NCBI RefSeq assembly: GCF_008831285.2
Contig: NC_045140.1
Span: forward strand, 15,549,796 to 15,613,795
Direction of reading: 5' to 3'
Source of the DNA: Nymphaea colorata
Taxonomy: Eukaryota; Streptophyta; Magnoliopsida; Nymphaeales; Nymphaeaceae
Length of the DNA: 64,000 bases
Positions 47,101 to 56,700 of the stretch are shown here, piece by piece. The translations under genes were made by a program, and so were the position numbers. Every line of letters begins with the position of its first letter. Within the stretch, counting starts at the first letter, position 1. A model generated the notes under the pieces. That model made no database searches. It was not told the DNA's origin and saw only the letters and a list, made by a program, of their open reading frames with translations.

Positions 47101-48814
47101 TGCTAGTGATCAATTTATGATATCCTTCTTTCCTGAGTCTCACTTAGCTTATCTAGAAGTGGACATGGGATTTCCTTGGACTACTACTTCATAATGTAGA
47201 TAAGCTGGTTGTATCGTTTCATACTGGAGCATCTAATAACAAACTACTTTGTATACCACTATATGCACCCCTGTATGTGAGGTGATACTTATGTTTCTCT
47301 CTGCTTTTTTGTATCTTCTGTTGGTGTCCTCCACCTCTCATCAAATTGATCACTATCCTTCCCCTTATTTTCAGAAAAATGCCATGCTGATGTTTTTCTC
47401 TTAACGATGAGCATTGAGCAGTATCCCTTCTTTGACGTTGCAAATTTTATCCCTTCTTTGACGTTGCAAATTTTAACTCTAATCTTTTTGATTTATGGTT
47501 TTCTTCTTGGAGCTTACAAAATTACGGGCACACTTGCTCCTCATTTGAAGCAGATGCTTTGGTGGCCATCTACAGATATTGTAGCTTGTAGTAATGTTTG
47601 TTATTTATTTTTGTGGTTGGTTTGAGGTTTTCTATCTGGTTTTTGTCAAAGAAGATGTACAACCATACGTTCTGGAGGTTGTTACTGATTGATCTTATCA
47701 CCAAACATATGTTTTTCTGGTATTCTTTATTTTGAGCATCTATTTTTTCATTAATAACGATTGAAAAACACAAGGGGTATTGAACTGCCTTTGCAGTTGA
47801 TTTTGTGTTGAATCCAAATTCATGAGTTTAATTTGTGTGAGCTGTGTCTTGGAGCTTTTCATGGAAGCTTCCCTTGTTTATGTTCAGTAGTCCACAGTTC
47901 AGTGAGATAATGGGATAAGGTCTCATATGTTGCCCTTGGATGATAGATTGCTACACACGTGGTTGAAATGGCTTTCCTTGTGTAAATTACCTGGATTGTA
48001 TATTTTGATAAACAAAAAGAATTAAAAGAAAAGCTGCTCGGCATAGGCAGTTTCCATTATTTAGGATTTCATACTAGGCTGAGAAAACCGCTCTCTCTCC
48101 CTTCTCTTGCTCCCTCTCTCATAGAACCTATATGTGGTCTCTTATTGTATTTGTTAGATACTGACATGAATGCATCTCCATTTGCTTTAGGGCGTGGGAG
48201 AGTCGACGGCAAGGAATTTTTTCGTCAAGTCAGGTACTAAGACATTTGAAATAGCTTTTGCTGTCTGTTTCCCTTTTCCCCTTTTTGGGGTCTCATGTTC
48301 TTTTAAGTCAAATAAAAATCTAGTATTACTATTGCTCCTTGCAAGACCGCAATCAAGAAATATGCATAGAATCATTCAATTTGGTGACTGAACTTTGTGA
48401 AACATGCAAATTATGACTAGTTGGTTTTTCTGCTAAAATATTTCTTTAGGGGCCGTCTATCTTATGAACAATTTGGTGCGTTCCTCGCCAATGTTAAGGA
48501 GCTGAACGCACATAAGCAAACGAGAGAGGTAACAGCTTTCAGCTGCTTTCATTCAACCTTCATTATTTTTTGTCAATTAGACGGTATACAATGGCATAGA
48601 GGTCGACTTGAGAGTCCTATAGCCAGACAAATGAGAACTTGCATCAAGTTGATTGGTGTCAATGGACGAGTGTCCGGGTAATAGAGACTCATGAATCTAC
48701 TTGCTTCAGGAAACCCTGCGGAAGGCAGATGAGATTTTTGGACCGGACAACAAGGATCTTTATGCTATATTTGAGGGGTTGATCAGTAGAAGCATGCATC
48801 AGAATCCAGTGTAG
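36253..48814 (+). CDS. At4g15545-like coiled-coil protein
   Basis: Nine exons: 36253-36522, 36680-36748, 38894-38950, 39146-39236, 39318-39383, 39459-39686, 48191-48233, 48450-48528, 48710-48814. They total 1008 bases, 335 residues. The product matches the plant family named after Arabidopsis At4g15545, whose function is not firmly known. The N-terminal part ([20 protein letters not shown], then [17 protein letters not shown]) leads into a long coiled coil over about residues 30-125. A serine/proline-rich middle follows ([20 protein letters not shown]), then the conserved C-terminal block [33 protein letters not shown] and [18 protein letters not shown]. All junctions are GT-AG and in phase. 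Intron 6 is 8.5 kb and holds a complete chromovirus in the sense orientation, an older LTR fragment and an hAT-type MITE. The reading frame is intact, so the gene depends on correct removal of that intron. Confidence 0.92.
37978..38175. repeat. Diverged tandem repeat in intron 2 of the At4g15545-like gene
   Basis: Two roughly 95-bp copies (about 37978-38066 and 38074-38175), both containing TGTGGCTGT(C/T)TGCTCACCAC and ending in an AAACAGA-(GA)n tract. Confidence 0.75.
38544..38607. repeat. 32-bp tandem duplication
   Basis: Two adjacent identical copies of a unit starting AAGGAGATCTCAGAGAAATA, in intron 2 of the At4g15545-like gene. Confidence 0.85.
40003..40010. repeat. 8-bp target site duplication, left of MITE
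   Basis: CCTGTAGA; the same eight bases follow the element at 40626-40633. Eight-base duplications are the hallmark of hAT transposition. Confidence 0.85.
40011..40625. mobile_element. Non-autonomous hAT-type MITE in intron 6 (615 bp)
   Basis: The element starts CTATGTCACATAGGTACGGG and its other end, read on the minus strand, starts CTATGTCACACGGGTAC, giving short terminal inverted repeats. It is flanked by perfect 8-bp duplications. Both subterminal regions are crowded with GGTACGGGT / TACCCGTAC words in opposite orientations, as expected for subterminal transposase-binding repeats of hAT elements. No transposase frame is present; the 87- to 90-residue frames at the right end are just translations of those repeats. 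It sits about 230 bases upstream of the older LTR fragment in the same intron. Confidence 0.82.
40930..41335 (+). repeat. 5' LTR of chromovirus copy 2
   Basis: 406 bp, TGTTCCCC...CGTGACA. Compared with its 3' partner one base differs (CATTTGC here, CCTTTGC there, near 40961). Confidence 0.93.
41338..41349 (+). other. Primer binding site of chromovirus copy 2
   Basis: TGGTATCAGAGA, two bases after the LTR. It matches the initiator Met tRNA site except at the last base (A where copy 1 has C). Confidence 0.8.
41520..46034 (+). CDS. gag-pol: Gag-pol polyprotein of chromovirus copy 2, intact frame
   Basis: One uninterrupted frame, open from 41376; the first in-frame ATG is at 41520, giving 1504 residues. 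Residue numbers here count from 41376. Order: a coiled coil (about 60-135); a Retrotrans_gag domain (about 148-290); a CCHC zinc knuckle [14 protein letters not shown] at 364; aspartic protease with catalytic D448 in VDTGATHNF; reverse transcriptase with YLDD at 786-789; RNase H with D935 in [10 protein letters not shown]; integrase with an HHCC zinc region (about 1130-1175) and catalytic D1194, D1254 and E1290 (D-59-D-35-E); and a C-terminal chromodomain (about 1497-1545, containing [15 protein letters not shown]). The chromodomain classes it as a chromovirus, known to target histone-marked chromatin. All catalytic residues are present, so the product may be active. Stop at 46032-46034. Confidence 0.93.
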   Translation: MGTSHGQEDLTEMVNKLATDVTAHEEALGNAAESFGEMKDEMKVLREQMADLLAMNRALTDTVTTLQAEVKELQVKNRTLQRQISVGGGNDRPAKVDVQRPAKYNGTRDSRVIDNFLFQVEYYLDLQGVMGDDLQVKTAAMLLEGDAVAWWRRKRLDIQKGICIIDTFDDFQRELRTYFMPPNAIRHAYRMVGELKHTGSLRDYVRAYQRLMLDVPDMQEQDKLNWFILGLQSWAQSEVERSNPETLEDAYVVAERLADTQRKSYTNAFKPSRKPDHGGKKDDRRERKDEPSTQRQVERRTFFHRNDNSQNRVLKCWFCDGNHLGRQCPKRVNRDNQASSSRQSANAAQGEEGEGPKMGALQLLNTIKREEKVKVTATPSNELMYLEILVNGRPTLAMVDTGATHNFVSVEEARRLGLTLERGELHMKAVNSEAKPIHGVARDAVVKIESWLGRANFSVVPMDDFRMILGMELLSTAKMVPMPHLRSISIMDEKSPCMVPVTSIKRDKGKAAMISALQLKKGLKHGEDTYLVAIREVTNDSPGLVPEALAPVLAEFAGTMPVELPRRLPPRREVDHAIELIPGAKPPAMAPYRMAPAELRELRRQLDEMLAGGIIRPSKAPFGAPLLFQAKHDGSKRLCVDYRALNKVTVKNKYPLPLIADLFDQLGKAQVFSKLDLRSGYWQVRIVDGDEPKTTCVTRYGAFEFLVMPFGLTNAPATFSTLMNKIFYPYLDKFVVVYLDDIVVYSKSLREHVEHLRTVFKVLEENKLYVKREKCLFGQPEISFLGHIVGKSQLRMDTEKVRAIQDWKPPTNVPELRSFLGLANYYRRFIEGYSLITAPLTDLLKKNRTWAWEELEEDAFEKLKRALTQEPVLRLPDHTRKFEVHTDASDFAIGGVLMQEGHPVAYESRKLKDAERRYSVHEREMTAVIHCLRTWRHYLLGSQFVVKTDNVATSYFQTQKKLSPKQARWQEFLAEFNFALEYKAGKANVVADALSRKAELAATRIASSEAQLEGALLGRIREGMKQDPVAKHLVETTEAGKTRRFWLQDGLLMAKGGRVFVPRWGNLRRELLKECHDSLWAGHPGQERTLALLERGYYWPQMRDDVEAYVKTCLICQQDKGTNQKPAGLLEPLPIPERPWECLSMDFIVSLPKVDGFSSILVVVDRFSKYATFIPASKECPAEKTAELFVKHIVKHWGVPKSIVSDRDARFTGKFWREVFRLLGSDLLFSTSFHPQTDGQTERINGLLEQYLRHYVSANQKDWVKLLDVAQFCYNLQKSESSGHSPFEIATGQQPLMPHTLAAQEKGRPTFAYQFVRDWQDQTEMAKAFLHKAAKKMKKFADRNRRPMEFRVGDQVLVKLYPDRTSIFRGRHRSLIRKYEGPFTVLKRIGKLAYKLDLPPDFKVHSVFHVCNLKPFYVDEEDPERSVPERDPILQRAPPTKRAADRRMEEILRHKTNYLGEPKKYQVKWIGEHNPTWEYAFRMKQRYPLEVKAYHETAGAEDGA
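46039..46050 (+). other. Polypurine tract of chromovirus copy 2
   Basis: AAGGGGGGAGCC abutting the 3' LTR. Confidence 0.8.
46051..46456 (+). repeat. 3' LTR of chromovirus copy 2
   Basis: 406 bp, TG...CA ends; the bases after it (GTCCT) resume the older LTR element. Confidence 0.93.
46733..46802. repeat. 35-bp tandem duplication in intron 6
   Basis: Two adjacent perfect copies of a unit beginning GACTTGCTCATTTTTCAGGT. Confidence 0.88.
47423..47474. repeat. 26-bp tandem duplication in intron 6
   Basis: Two adjacent perfect copies of a unit beginning ATCCCTTCTTTGACGTTGCA. Confidence 0.88.
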
Positions 48815-50866
48815 CCCCTGTGAGCTGTGGTAGTCTCCATACCATTCATGGCGATTGCGATGAGAGGCGAACATATTCTCTCTATGCTGATGGTGGTTGG
48901 AAAAGCAGAATTCGTGCAGTTAGCAGTCAAAATCTGCATCTCTTTTTCATGTGCCTGGAAATAGTGGTGAAGTTTTGTTCTTATTTCGCCATCTCTTGCT
49001 TCCAAGTGTGGTTGCCGATGCATTATGTTGTCCTTTTTTCTTTTCCTTGCTTTTGTTTTAACCTCTGGTTCTGTAATATGAAAGTTTACAAGTAAAATGC
49101 CTGCTTGTTTGCCTCCTTGCACGTCTTATGAGGAGGATGAATTTAATAAATTTGGAGGAAGCAACCACTGGAAGAAATGTGGAGGGGAAATAAAAATATT
49201 TCTTTAGTGAAATTATCTTTTCCATCAAGTTTTGAATTTTGAGTCGTTGTCCAACTCCCTTCTGTTGTTGTGGCTCAGCTTTCGCTGCAAACACCATTTA
49301 TTTAAGCTTTGCACTGTTATTGACCTTGGTCACGAATGTCGCTTGTAAAGAAAAAAAAAAGACCTGCTGCGGCAGAGCGAGCAAGCAATGACAAAATCAA
49401 ACAGTGGGATAGACTCGTGAGCCTGGGTTGGTGGTGGACTGTCACGTGATCAGAAGAGCTTCAGAACGTACCGTCAAACGCTAGTTAGACTAATAGTTGA
49501 TAGAGAAAGAGGATCTCCAAGGAGGCCATCTGGATCTTTTTTTTTCAGTTATTTTGTTTCTTGGGTTGTAGCATGGAAGAGGAAGGTATGGCCGGGAGTC
49601 TGAAATTCTTCGACGGTGGAGGGGGTCGAGGGTGGAGGCCTGGTCACTTCCCCCTCTTTCCTCCTTCTACTGTCAAGCCAACTAGGGCAAGGAGACTCTC
49701 CGTTGACAACTTCGTGTTTTTCGAAGAGTTGGGATCCCCCAGGTGGAAAGCCTCTCATCAAGGACAATCATCTCACGTTTCCCGGTGTCCCACTGTGCCT
49801 CCAGTCCAGGCTTCCCAGCTTTTCGGAGGTTGTGATTTTGGCACAGTAACCTTACTGTTTGATGTCATTTCACCCACGGCGCGATCTAAAAGCAAAGGGA
49901 TTACAAAAGAGGGGGGTTAATTGAGTTTCTAGCAAGATTCCATTCTCCTTCATGAATAGACGGCCTGCCATCCAAAAAATCACACTACACAGCGCTTACA
50001 AACCAGGAAGATGGACCCCGTTGAGTATTTTAAGAGATGACTGACTTGTACAACATCTGCAGGACGCCAGGTGCCAGGCCTTCCTTTTCTAGCTTATTGC
50101 CAGCTGATCTTGGAACCTTTGACCAAGAACCGCGAAGGCGTCAAAACCGGCGATTAATAGTCATTGCGCAATGTCACTTGCTTTATTACTTTATTTGGCT
50201 CAATTTCCTTATCAGCTTCATCTCATCATCTGACTCATTACCAAGATGAACCGAGCTTCATTCTTCTTCGCGTTGGCGCTGAACTTCCATTTAAAGAAAA
50301 AGAACAACGATTTTTGTTTCACTTTTTTCCTAACGATATTTTCACTAAATCAGTTTAAGACATTTGAGAGGTTGATTAGGGGATCATATGTGTTAACATC
50401 TTCCAAGTTGGCATGTTAATTTAGTCATAGAGATGTAAGTAAGGTTGGGTATCAGGCCCGGGCTGGGTGTCAAGTTGATCCGATTGGGTCCAATAAGTTT
50501 TTTTAATATTAAAATTTTAATATATATATAAGTATATTATTTTGCATTAATTTTTTTTATTTTAACTGAACCAAACCTGAGCTTGTATAGAGCCAAGATC
50601 GGGTAAATGTCAGGAACTTAACTCGGCCCAAACCTGACTCTTTATCTGTCCAGGAAGCCTAGACTTAGTGCTAATAGTGTTCAAACCTACGTGTTGCTGA
50701 GTAAGTCATCTCCCTCGATCATCCTTTTCCTTGCTCGAGAAAACTGCTTGAGGCGATCGACGTAAAATCCCAATCCAACAAGTGGCCGGCCCCCAATTAG
50801 CTGCTGGTCTAACCAGCGTTTCTTTCATGGAGAGTACAAATTGTCATTTTCTACCAAAGAATTTCC
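48815..50866. other. Intergenic region
   Basis: The 3' flank of the At4g15545-like gene and upstream DNA of the ERF gene. A 119-residue plus-strand frame at 49561-49920 matches no family. At about 50440-50660 a block with GGCCCGGGCTGGGT-like words and an AT-rich core resembles the GGGCC-rich block at 26750-27180. No gene supported. Confidence 0.5.
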
Positions 50867-50873
50867 TATATAA
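50867..50873 (+). promoter_or_regulatory. TATA box of the ERF gene
   Basis: TATATAA in the context CCTATATAAGGAGAGG, about 100 bases before the ATG, predicting a leader of about 70 bases. Confidence 0.7.
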
Positions 50874-50926
50874 GGAGAGGGTCGGTTGGTCGGACGTTTC
50901 CACAACCCTCGGTTCCGCTTCCCCAC

Positions 50927-50968
50927 ATGCTCTCTCTCCTCCTCTTTTCCAGCATCCTCGTTTGGTAG
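50927..50968 (+). other. Upstream ORF in the ERF leader
   Basis: A 13-codon frame (MLSLLLFSSILVW, then TAG) that ends four bases before the ERF start codon and lies downstream of the TATA box. Such short upstream frames can reduce translation of the main frame; here that is inference. Confidence 0.45.
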
Positions 50969-50972
50969 GTAG

Positions 50973-51653
50973 ATGGAGAAACTGACCTGCTGTGATGGAG
51001 ATGACACGACAATTAGCTGCTCATATTTGACGCTCGGAATCTCATGCAGCGGCAGCAGCAGCAGCAGTTGTGATGGCCTCACAGGTACCGGCTTGCTTGG
51101 AGGCCACGACGGCAAGGTGGCGGCAGACGTGGCCTCGCCTGGGAGACGTTTATATAAGGCATCGGCTATCCCCTCGAGTGCCGGAGGCACGGCTGCAGGG
51201 GAGCCCGTCTTGGCTGCGCCAGTAGTACCGACAGCCCATGCTTTTGGGAGCCAGGGAATGGGGAAGGCGTGCGTCAAGTACCGAGGAGTGAGGCAGCGGC
51301 CCTGGGGGAAGTTCGCGGCGGAGATAAGGGACTCAACTCGGCACGGCGCCAGACTGTGGCTGGGCACATTCGATACGGCGGTGGACGCCGCGCTCGCGTA
51401 TGACCGCGCAGCCTTCGCTATCCGGGGCTCCAAGGCTCAACTCAACTTTCCGATGCTTTTCCACGGCGGCAGACCGCTTAAATGGGTGGCGCCTCCTACT
51501 CCATCTGCGGTGATGGGGGAACGGAAGCGCCGGATGGCGACGATGATGAGGAGTCATGAGGGAATGAAAGAGAAGGCTTCTGCGCCACCGCGGGCATCTT
51601 ATGACGCAACCGGAGGCTGGATGCAGTTTTGCAAGGGGAAAAGGAACGAGTAG
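50973..51653 (+). CDS. AP2/ERF-family transcription factor
   Basis: An intronless 226-residue protein with one AP2 DNA-binding domain at about residues 103-160: [18 protein letters not shown], then [20 protein letters not shown] and ending LNFP. A single AP2 domain with Ala and Asp at the two diagnostic positions (AAEIRD and TFD) assigns it to the ERF rather than DREB subfamily; such factors are nuclear and bind GCC-box promoters, often in ethylene, jasmonate or pathogen responses. The N-terminal 100 residues are Ser/Gly/Ala-rich and low in complexity; the C-terminus is basic (GERKRRM). No EAR repressor motif of the LxLxL or DLNxxP type is obvious. The G+C-rich coding region contrasts with AT-rich surroundings, common for plant ERF genes. 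The subgroup (VIII or IX) is not certain. Confidence 0.92.
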   Translation: MEKLTCCDGDDTTISCSYLTLGISCSGSSSSSCDGLTGTGLLGGHDGKVAADVASPGRRLYKASAIPSSAGGTAAGEPVLAAPVVPTAHAFGSQGMGKACVKYRGVRQRPWGKFAAEIRDSTRHGARLWLGTFDTAVDAALAYDRAAFAIRGSKAQLNFPMLFHGGRPLKWVAPPTPSAVMGERKRRMATMMRSHEGMKEKASAPPRASYDATGGWMQFCKGKRNE

Positions 51654-53528
51654 AACGGTGGCCTAGCTCTTTTGTGGGGGCGTCGTCCTCGCTTCCTTCG
51701 TCCACGACCTTAGTCAGTCGTATCTTTTCGTTTCCTTTGGAAGCCCATGGCGTTCGTACGCGCTCATTTTTCTCGTCTCTCTTCCTCATGATTGCCTCTG
51801 TATGCTTTCGGATCACTTTCGTTGAGATGACTGACATTGGTCGGATCATTTTTCCTCCGATCGGAGTCCCTCTCATTCTTTTCTCTTTTTTTTTGGTTTA
51901 ATTTCTTAAAAACTACAAAATTGGCAATTCATATGAACCTTCATCTCGCGGTCATCTACAGGAGAAGTTAATTACATGTTCATCTCGGAATCCAAGTTCA
52001 ACGTCACCTTTACCCATTTATCCCAAGCCAAAATCCCCAAAACCACGCTTATGGGACCCAAACCATGGTCCGTATCCACTTTATCACGCACATGCGAGAT
52101 CCATCCACGATGCGAGGCCCTGCAATGTCTAGAAGTTGCATCATAGAAGGGGAAAAAAAAAAAAAAGGCTCTGGTTGGTCTCGGTTTATGTGCCCGACTT
52201 CCACATGGATCAGAAAGATTTGTGACCAGTTGGTGTGTTTGAAGGAGAAGCAATATTCAAATAAAGCATGGTGCATGCACCCCTGTACTTGGGTTGGTTA
52301 ATTTGCTTTGTCGCATCAACATGTTAATTCCAAAACTTGCCGCATCCTTTTTTGTAATGTTTGGCAACAATGTAAGTGAAAGCGGTGTCAAGTTAAAAAG
52401 ATAAATTTTCTTCTAAGTACCAAGGGAAGGGAATCTTTTAAGAGAGACAAAAAACTTCGGCCTCCTAGTATTCATACTTATTTTTGACCTGAAGTTCCCC
52501 ATTGTGTTTGTTGAAAATTTCATATAAAAAATTAGTCATTAGTTTCTTTTGATTTCATGCTTATGTATGAAAGAGTAGGCCGGCCATACACTACGCCGCC
52601 ACAACAGGCAAGGCTGGCTCAACATGGATTTGCCTACTGAAGCTAGCCAGCTGTAACCGGAGGATTTAGTAAAAAAAGGCACATTGTAAACAACAAATAA
52701 GTATAATTCTCCTATGAAAAACTTTGAAGTACTTATAAGCATCTATATTACCACTCCCTAGCTTAACTTAATCTGACTCTTTTCCAGCCAATCCAAATTG
52801 ATCCTCATATCAGCTACAAAATTAATACATTTATTTTTCTGCAGTGGGAACCACAATGCCATGATTCATCTTATATTGGAACTGGTATGTTGATCGAGAT
52901 TGAATCAGTGACAAACTGATTCTGTTCGATTAACAATTCAAAGGTACCACATGTCTGTTTTTTTTTCAACAGATCTTTGCAAAAATATGTAGACAATACT
53001 AGCTTGTAGGCCTCACATATATTATATATTTATTTATTTATTTATTGGGGGAGCTCTAACACTGGACAGAAGCAAGCAAAATCGTACAGCCCAATGGTCT
53101 TGGCAACCATCAACGTTTTAACTTTCTAAGAGCAAGAACAAAAAAAGTAAAGTAAAGTGCCACGGTAGTATACTGGTAGATGACATACAAAATTTATTTT
53201 GTTAAAAGTTTCACCTTTAATTTTGCTCATGGACCAACGATTATGTGAAAACTTCCAGTTGAAGGAACCAAAAGAAAAGAACAGGTTTGACGACCTCGTT
53301 TGGGAACACTTGACTTTTTGCTCCCTGGCAAAGTGAAAAAACACTTGCGGCCGTAACCTTCAAATGAAGTGTAACAAGCGATAGAGGAACTGTGGTATTT
53401 TATTTTATTAGCCGGTTCTCATCAGCGGAAAGTTCACAACACAAGGCGCTTCATGATATTAAGAATGAAATACGGCCCGTCACCGGAAATTTACGCTCTT
53501 TAACCCTCCTGGCCTTGAGTGGAGGGGG
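51654..53528. other. Intergenic region between the ERF and gamma-COP genes
   Basis: It contains the ERF 3' flank, an A12-14 run at about 52150-52165 and an ATTT-rich stretch at about 53025-53045. No reading frame with recognisable homology. Confidence 0.5.
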
Positions 53529-53536
53529 TTATATTA
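53529..53536 (+). promoter_or_regulatory. Possible TATA element of the gamma-COP gene
   Basis: TTATATTA about 185 bases before the ATG, followed by a (GA)n tract at 53576-53592 in the probable leader. Weak match; the start site is not otherwise visible. Confidence 0.35.
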
Positions 53537-53717
53537 TTCGGGAGGCTCTCAGATCTCGCGCGAGACACTGAAAACAGAGAGAGAGAGAGAGCGTCCAGGC
53601 TTTGCTCTTCCCCGGACCCCCGAACTCACCCCCTACCTGAGGGAGGGTGCCGCCTTCGCAGAATAGCGGGATCTTGACGCATAGATCTCCGCAGATCGCA
53701 GCTCGGCGACGCCCCCG

Positions 53718-56700
53718 ATGGCGCAGCCTTTTGTGAAGAAGGACGACGACAGAGACGATGAAGGTGCGCATCTCGGAGTCTCCTTTCTCCTTTTCGCTCC
53801 TCGCATCTGCTTCTTCTTCCGCTTTTTATCATTTGATCCTCAGATATTTCGCTTAAAACGCTTAGATCTACTTTTCTCATTCCAATCTTCTTGCCCCACG
53901 GGATGAACCGCTGTTTCCTTTTCTCTGTCTTGTAATTTCATCGATAGATTTCATCAACTGATCGTCTTTTTTTACAAAAAAAAAAAAAAAAAAAAAATTC
54001 TTTTCGGCATTGTGCTTGCGGTTTTGGTCGACTCGGATCTATGTCATCTGATGTGTCGTTTGTAATTGTGGTTGATTAAGATCTATATCATTCTCATTTG
54101 CCCTTCTTTTGGCGCTTCTTGTGAAATTGATGCCATTGCGAGACGACTGATGACGCCAACTTTTGATTGCTGTGTTTTCTGTTGTTACCTCTAGCGGATT
54201 ACTCCCCCTTTCTTGGGATCGAGAAGGGAGCCGTTCTTCAAGAGGCTAGGGTTTTCAACGATCCTCAACTCGATTCCAGAAGATGCTCTCAGGTTCCTTT
54301 TGATTTCATTGCTATCGGATATGACGTACAATTTGTTTCTTGCATCATGCATTCAATTTCTCTGCCTTTGGTTGTCTTCAGGTGATCACCAAGCTCCTTT
54401 ACTTGCTTAACCAAGGAGAGACATTCACAAAGGTACGGTGTAAAATCTCTTTTCTGTTCTTTTTCCCTTTTGCTTGATTAGTTCTCTAACGTGTAAAGAT
54501 TTTGGGCAATTCAGATCGAAGCGACGGAAGTGTTTTTTGCCGTCACAAAGCTTTTTCAGTCCAAGGATGCTGCACTGAGGAGAATGGTCTATCTGATGAT
54601 CAAAGAGCTTTCTCCATCCGCAGATGAGGTGGTTTGGAATTGCAATTGCTTTTAGGGGCACTCCTACATACGTCCTGAAATTATTTTCATTGAAAGTAAG
54701 TACTGATCTCTGGTGATTTTTCTGCCAGGTGATTATAGTTACTAGTTCTTTGATGAAAGATATGAACAGTAAGACAGACATGTACCGGGCAAATGCCATA
54801 CGAGTTTTATGTAGAATTACTGATGGAACCCTGCTCGGCCAAATTGAGAGATACTTGAAGCAGGCAATTGTTGATAAAAATCCCGTTGTTGCCAGTGCGG
54901 CTCTTGTTAGTGGCGTTCATCTGCTTCAAGTATTACAGATAACTAATTCTTTCGTTTTCTGACCTGGTTCATGATATTTGGGTGAAGTAATTGTGCCATT
55001 TTCTTATTCAATTCAGACAAATCCAGATATTGTGAAGAGGTGGAGCAATGAGGTACAAGAAGCAGTTCAATCAAGGGCTGCCCTTGTACAATTCCATGCA
55101 TTGGCTTTGCTTCATCAGGTATGATGTTTACCTTGACCTGAATATATTCACATGAGTGCTGCCTGTTATCAAAGTAAAAACAAACATACGCAATGGAAGA
55201 GAGTGGGGATGAAGAAGAAAAAGTTTAAGTACACGGTACAGTCAGTATACCAGTTAACGTTTGCTAACTACCAAACAAAATCTTCAACAAGAAACCATGC
55301 AGGCAGGATAAGTTTCTGTCACAGTTCCCATATCCATCTTGTGACCAATGCAAACCGTTAGATAAATTGGTATATTTAATTGAATGTAGCTGATTTTCCA
55401 ATTATCAACTATAAACAGTGCAAGCAGGACAAGCTTCTATAACACAACCACATTAAATATTTCATAATATGAATATATGATAATAAACATTAAAACAACT
55501 TTGGAAGGCAAAATCTAATGAAATTGAACCAATTAAATTTGGATGCCATATAATATGAGCAAAACACTTACAAATAAATGTCAATGTTTTTCGATGTTAT
55601 GCACATGCAAAATCGTTCTAACTTCTAAAACTAAAATCTTAAAACAAAACTTAAAATACTTATCTAATAAATAAATAAATAAATAAATAAATAAATATAT
55701 ATATATATATAAATGCTCAATATAGGGTATAGTTCATGTGCACAGTGCTTGCAGTAAAATTGTCTTCCATTATGAATTTATGATTCCAATGACCAGGAAA
55801 AGGTATTAATAAGATTATCCATATATATGTAAGAGTTAAAAACTTAAAAAACATAAAAGATTTCAGGTATAATAATTTGTAAATTCTAATTGTAACTGTA
55901 ACTATTAATGAACATGCATAATTACACATAACACTTTTAATAGAAAATCACATGCAACAACAAAGTGAAAAACTGCCCAAAAACTGAGGAGGAAAACTCT
56001 GCCTCAAAAGAAGGGAGAAGAAAGAAAGAAAAAGGGAACAATTACTTCAGTTGTCAATGAGAAGAGCCTAGGCTATTGAGTTCCTAAGCATCCTAGGTTA
56101 TGTTCTAGGCATCTTTGTGTGGAAGATCACCTGAAACCAGCTAGCCTACGTGATCAATTATTAAGCCCGAGAAACTAGGCAAGACTGGGCACAAGCCTGG
56201 GCAAGCCTTTGACAGCACTTAGATATCAAGTATGAAAGTCATTAAGCAAAATCTGATAATAACGTACACTGCTTGCATGGTTTACAAGTTGAGAATACAC
56301 TGTCATGTACATTGTTGTACAATCGATCCTTGAACCGCCTTGGCAGGTCTGCTGATTCGACGGGCTGATCAGTTCACTGATGCAACTGAATCGGTTGTGG
56401 ATCAGCCAAACATATTGAAAAAAGTATTTTTAAGGAAATAAATGCAACACATTAAAGTAACTAAAAATACCAAAAAAAAATTCAAAAAATAGTTAAAGGA
56501 GTAATATGTTAACCAATTAACAGCTAGAAGGATAATGTGTTCACGAATTATAAATCATAATTTACGAAGTGATAAATAAAATAACCAACAAATAAATATG
56601 CACAATAAAAATGGAATTTATTTATGCATCAAAATTGTTAAGGAAAAAAAATCATGATAGTCTAAATAAATATCGATTTAGATACAATGGACAAATCAAG

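Noticed and set aside
49561-49920. 119-residue plus-strand frame upstream of the ERF gene
   Set aside because: No family match, no TATA context and proline/glycine-rich composition consistent with chance.
55666-55710. Regularly spaced repeats that could suggest a CRISPR-like array
   Set aside because: It is a 4-bp microsatellite (AAAT)n running into (AT)n, with no spacers; the organism is a plant.
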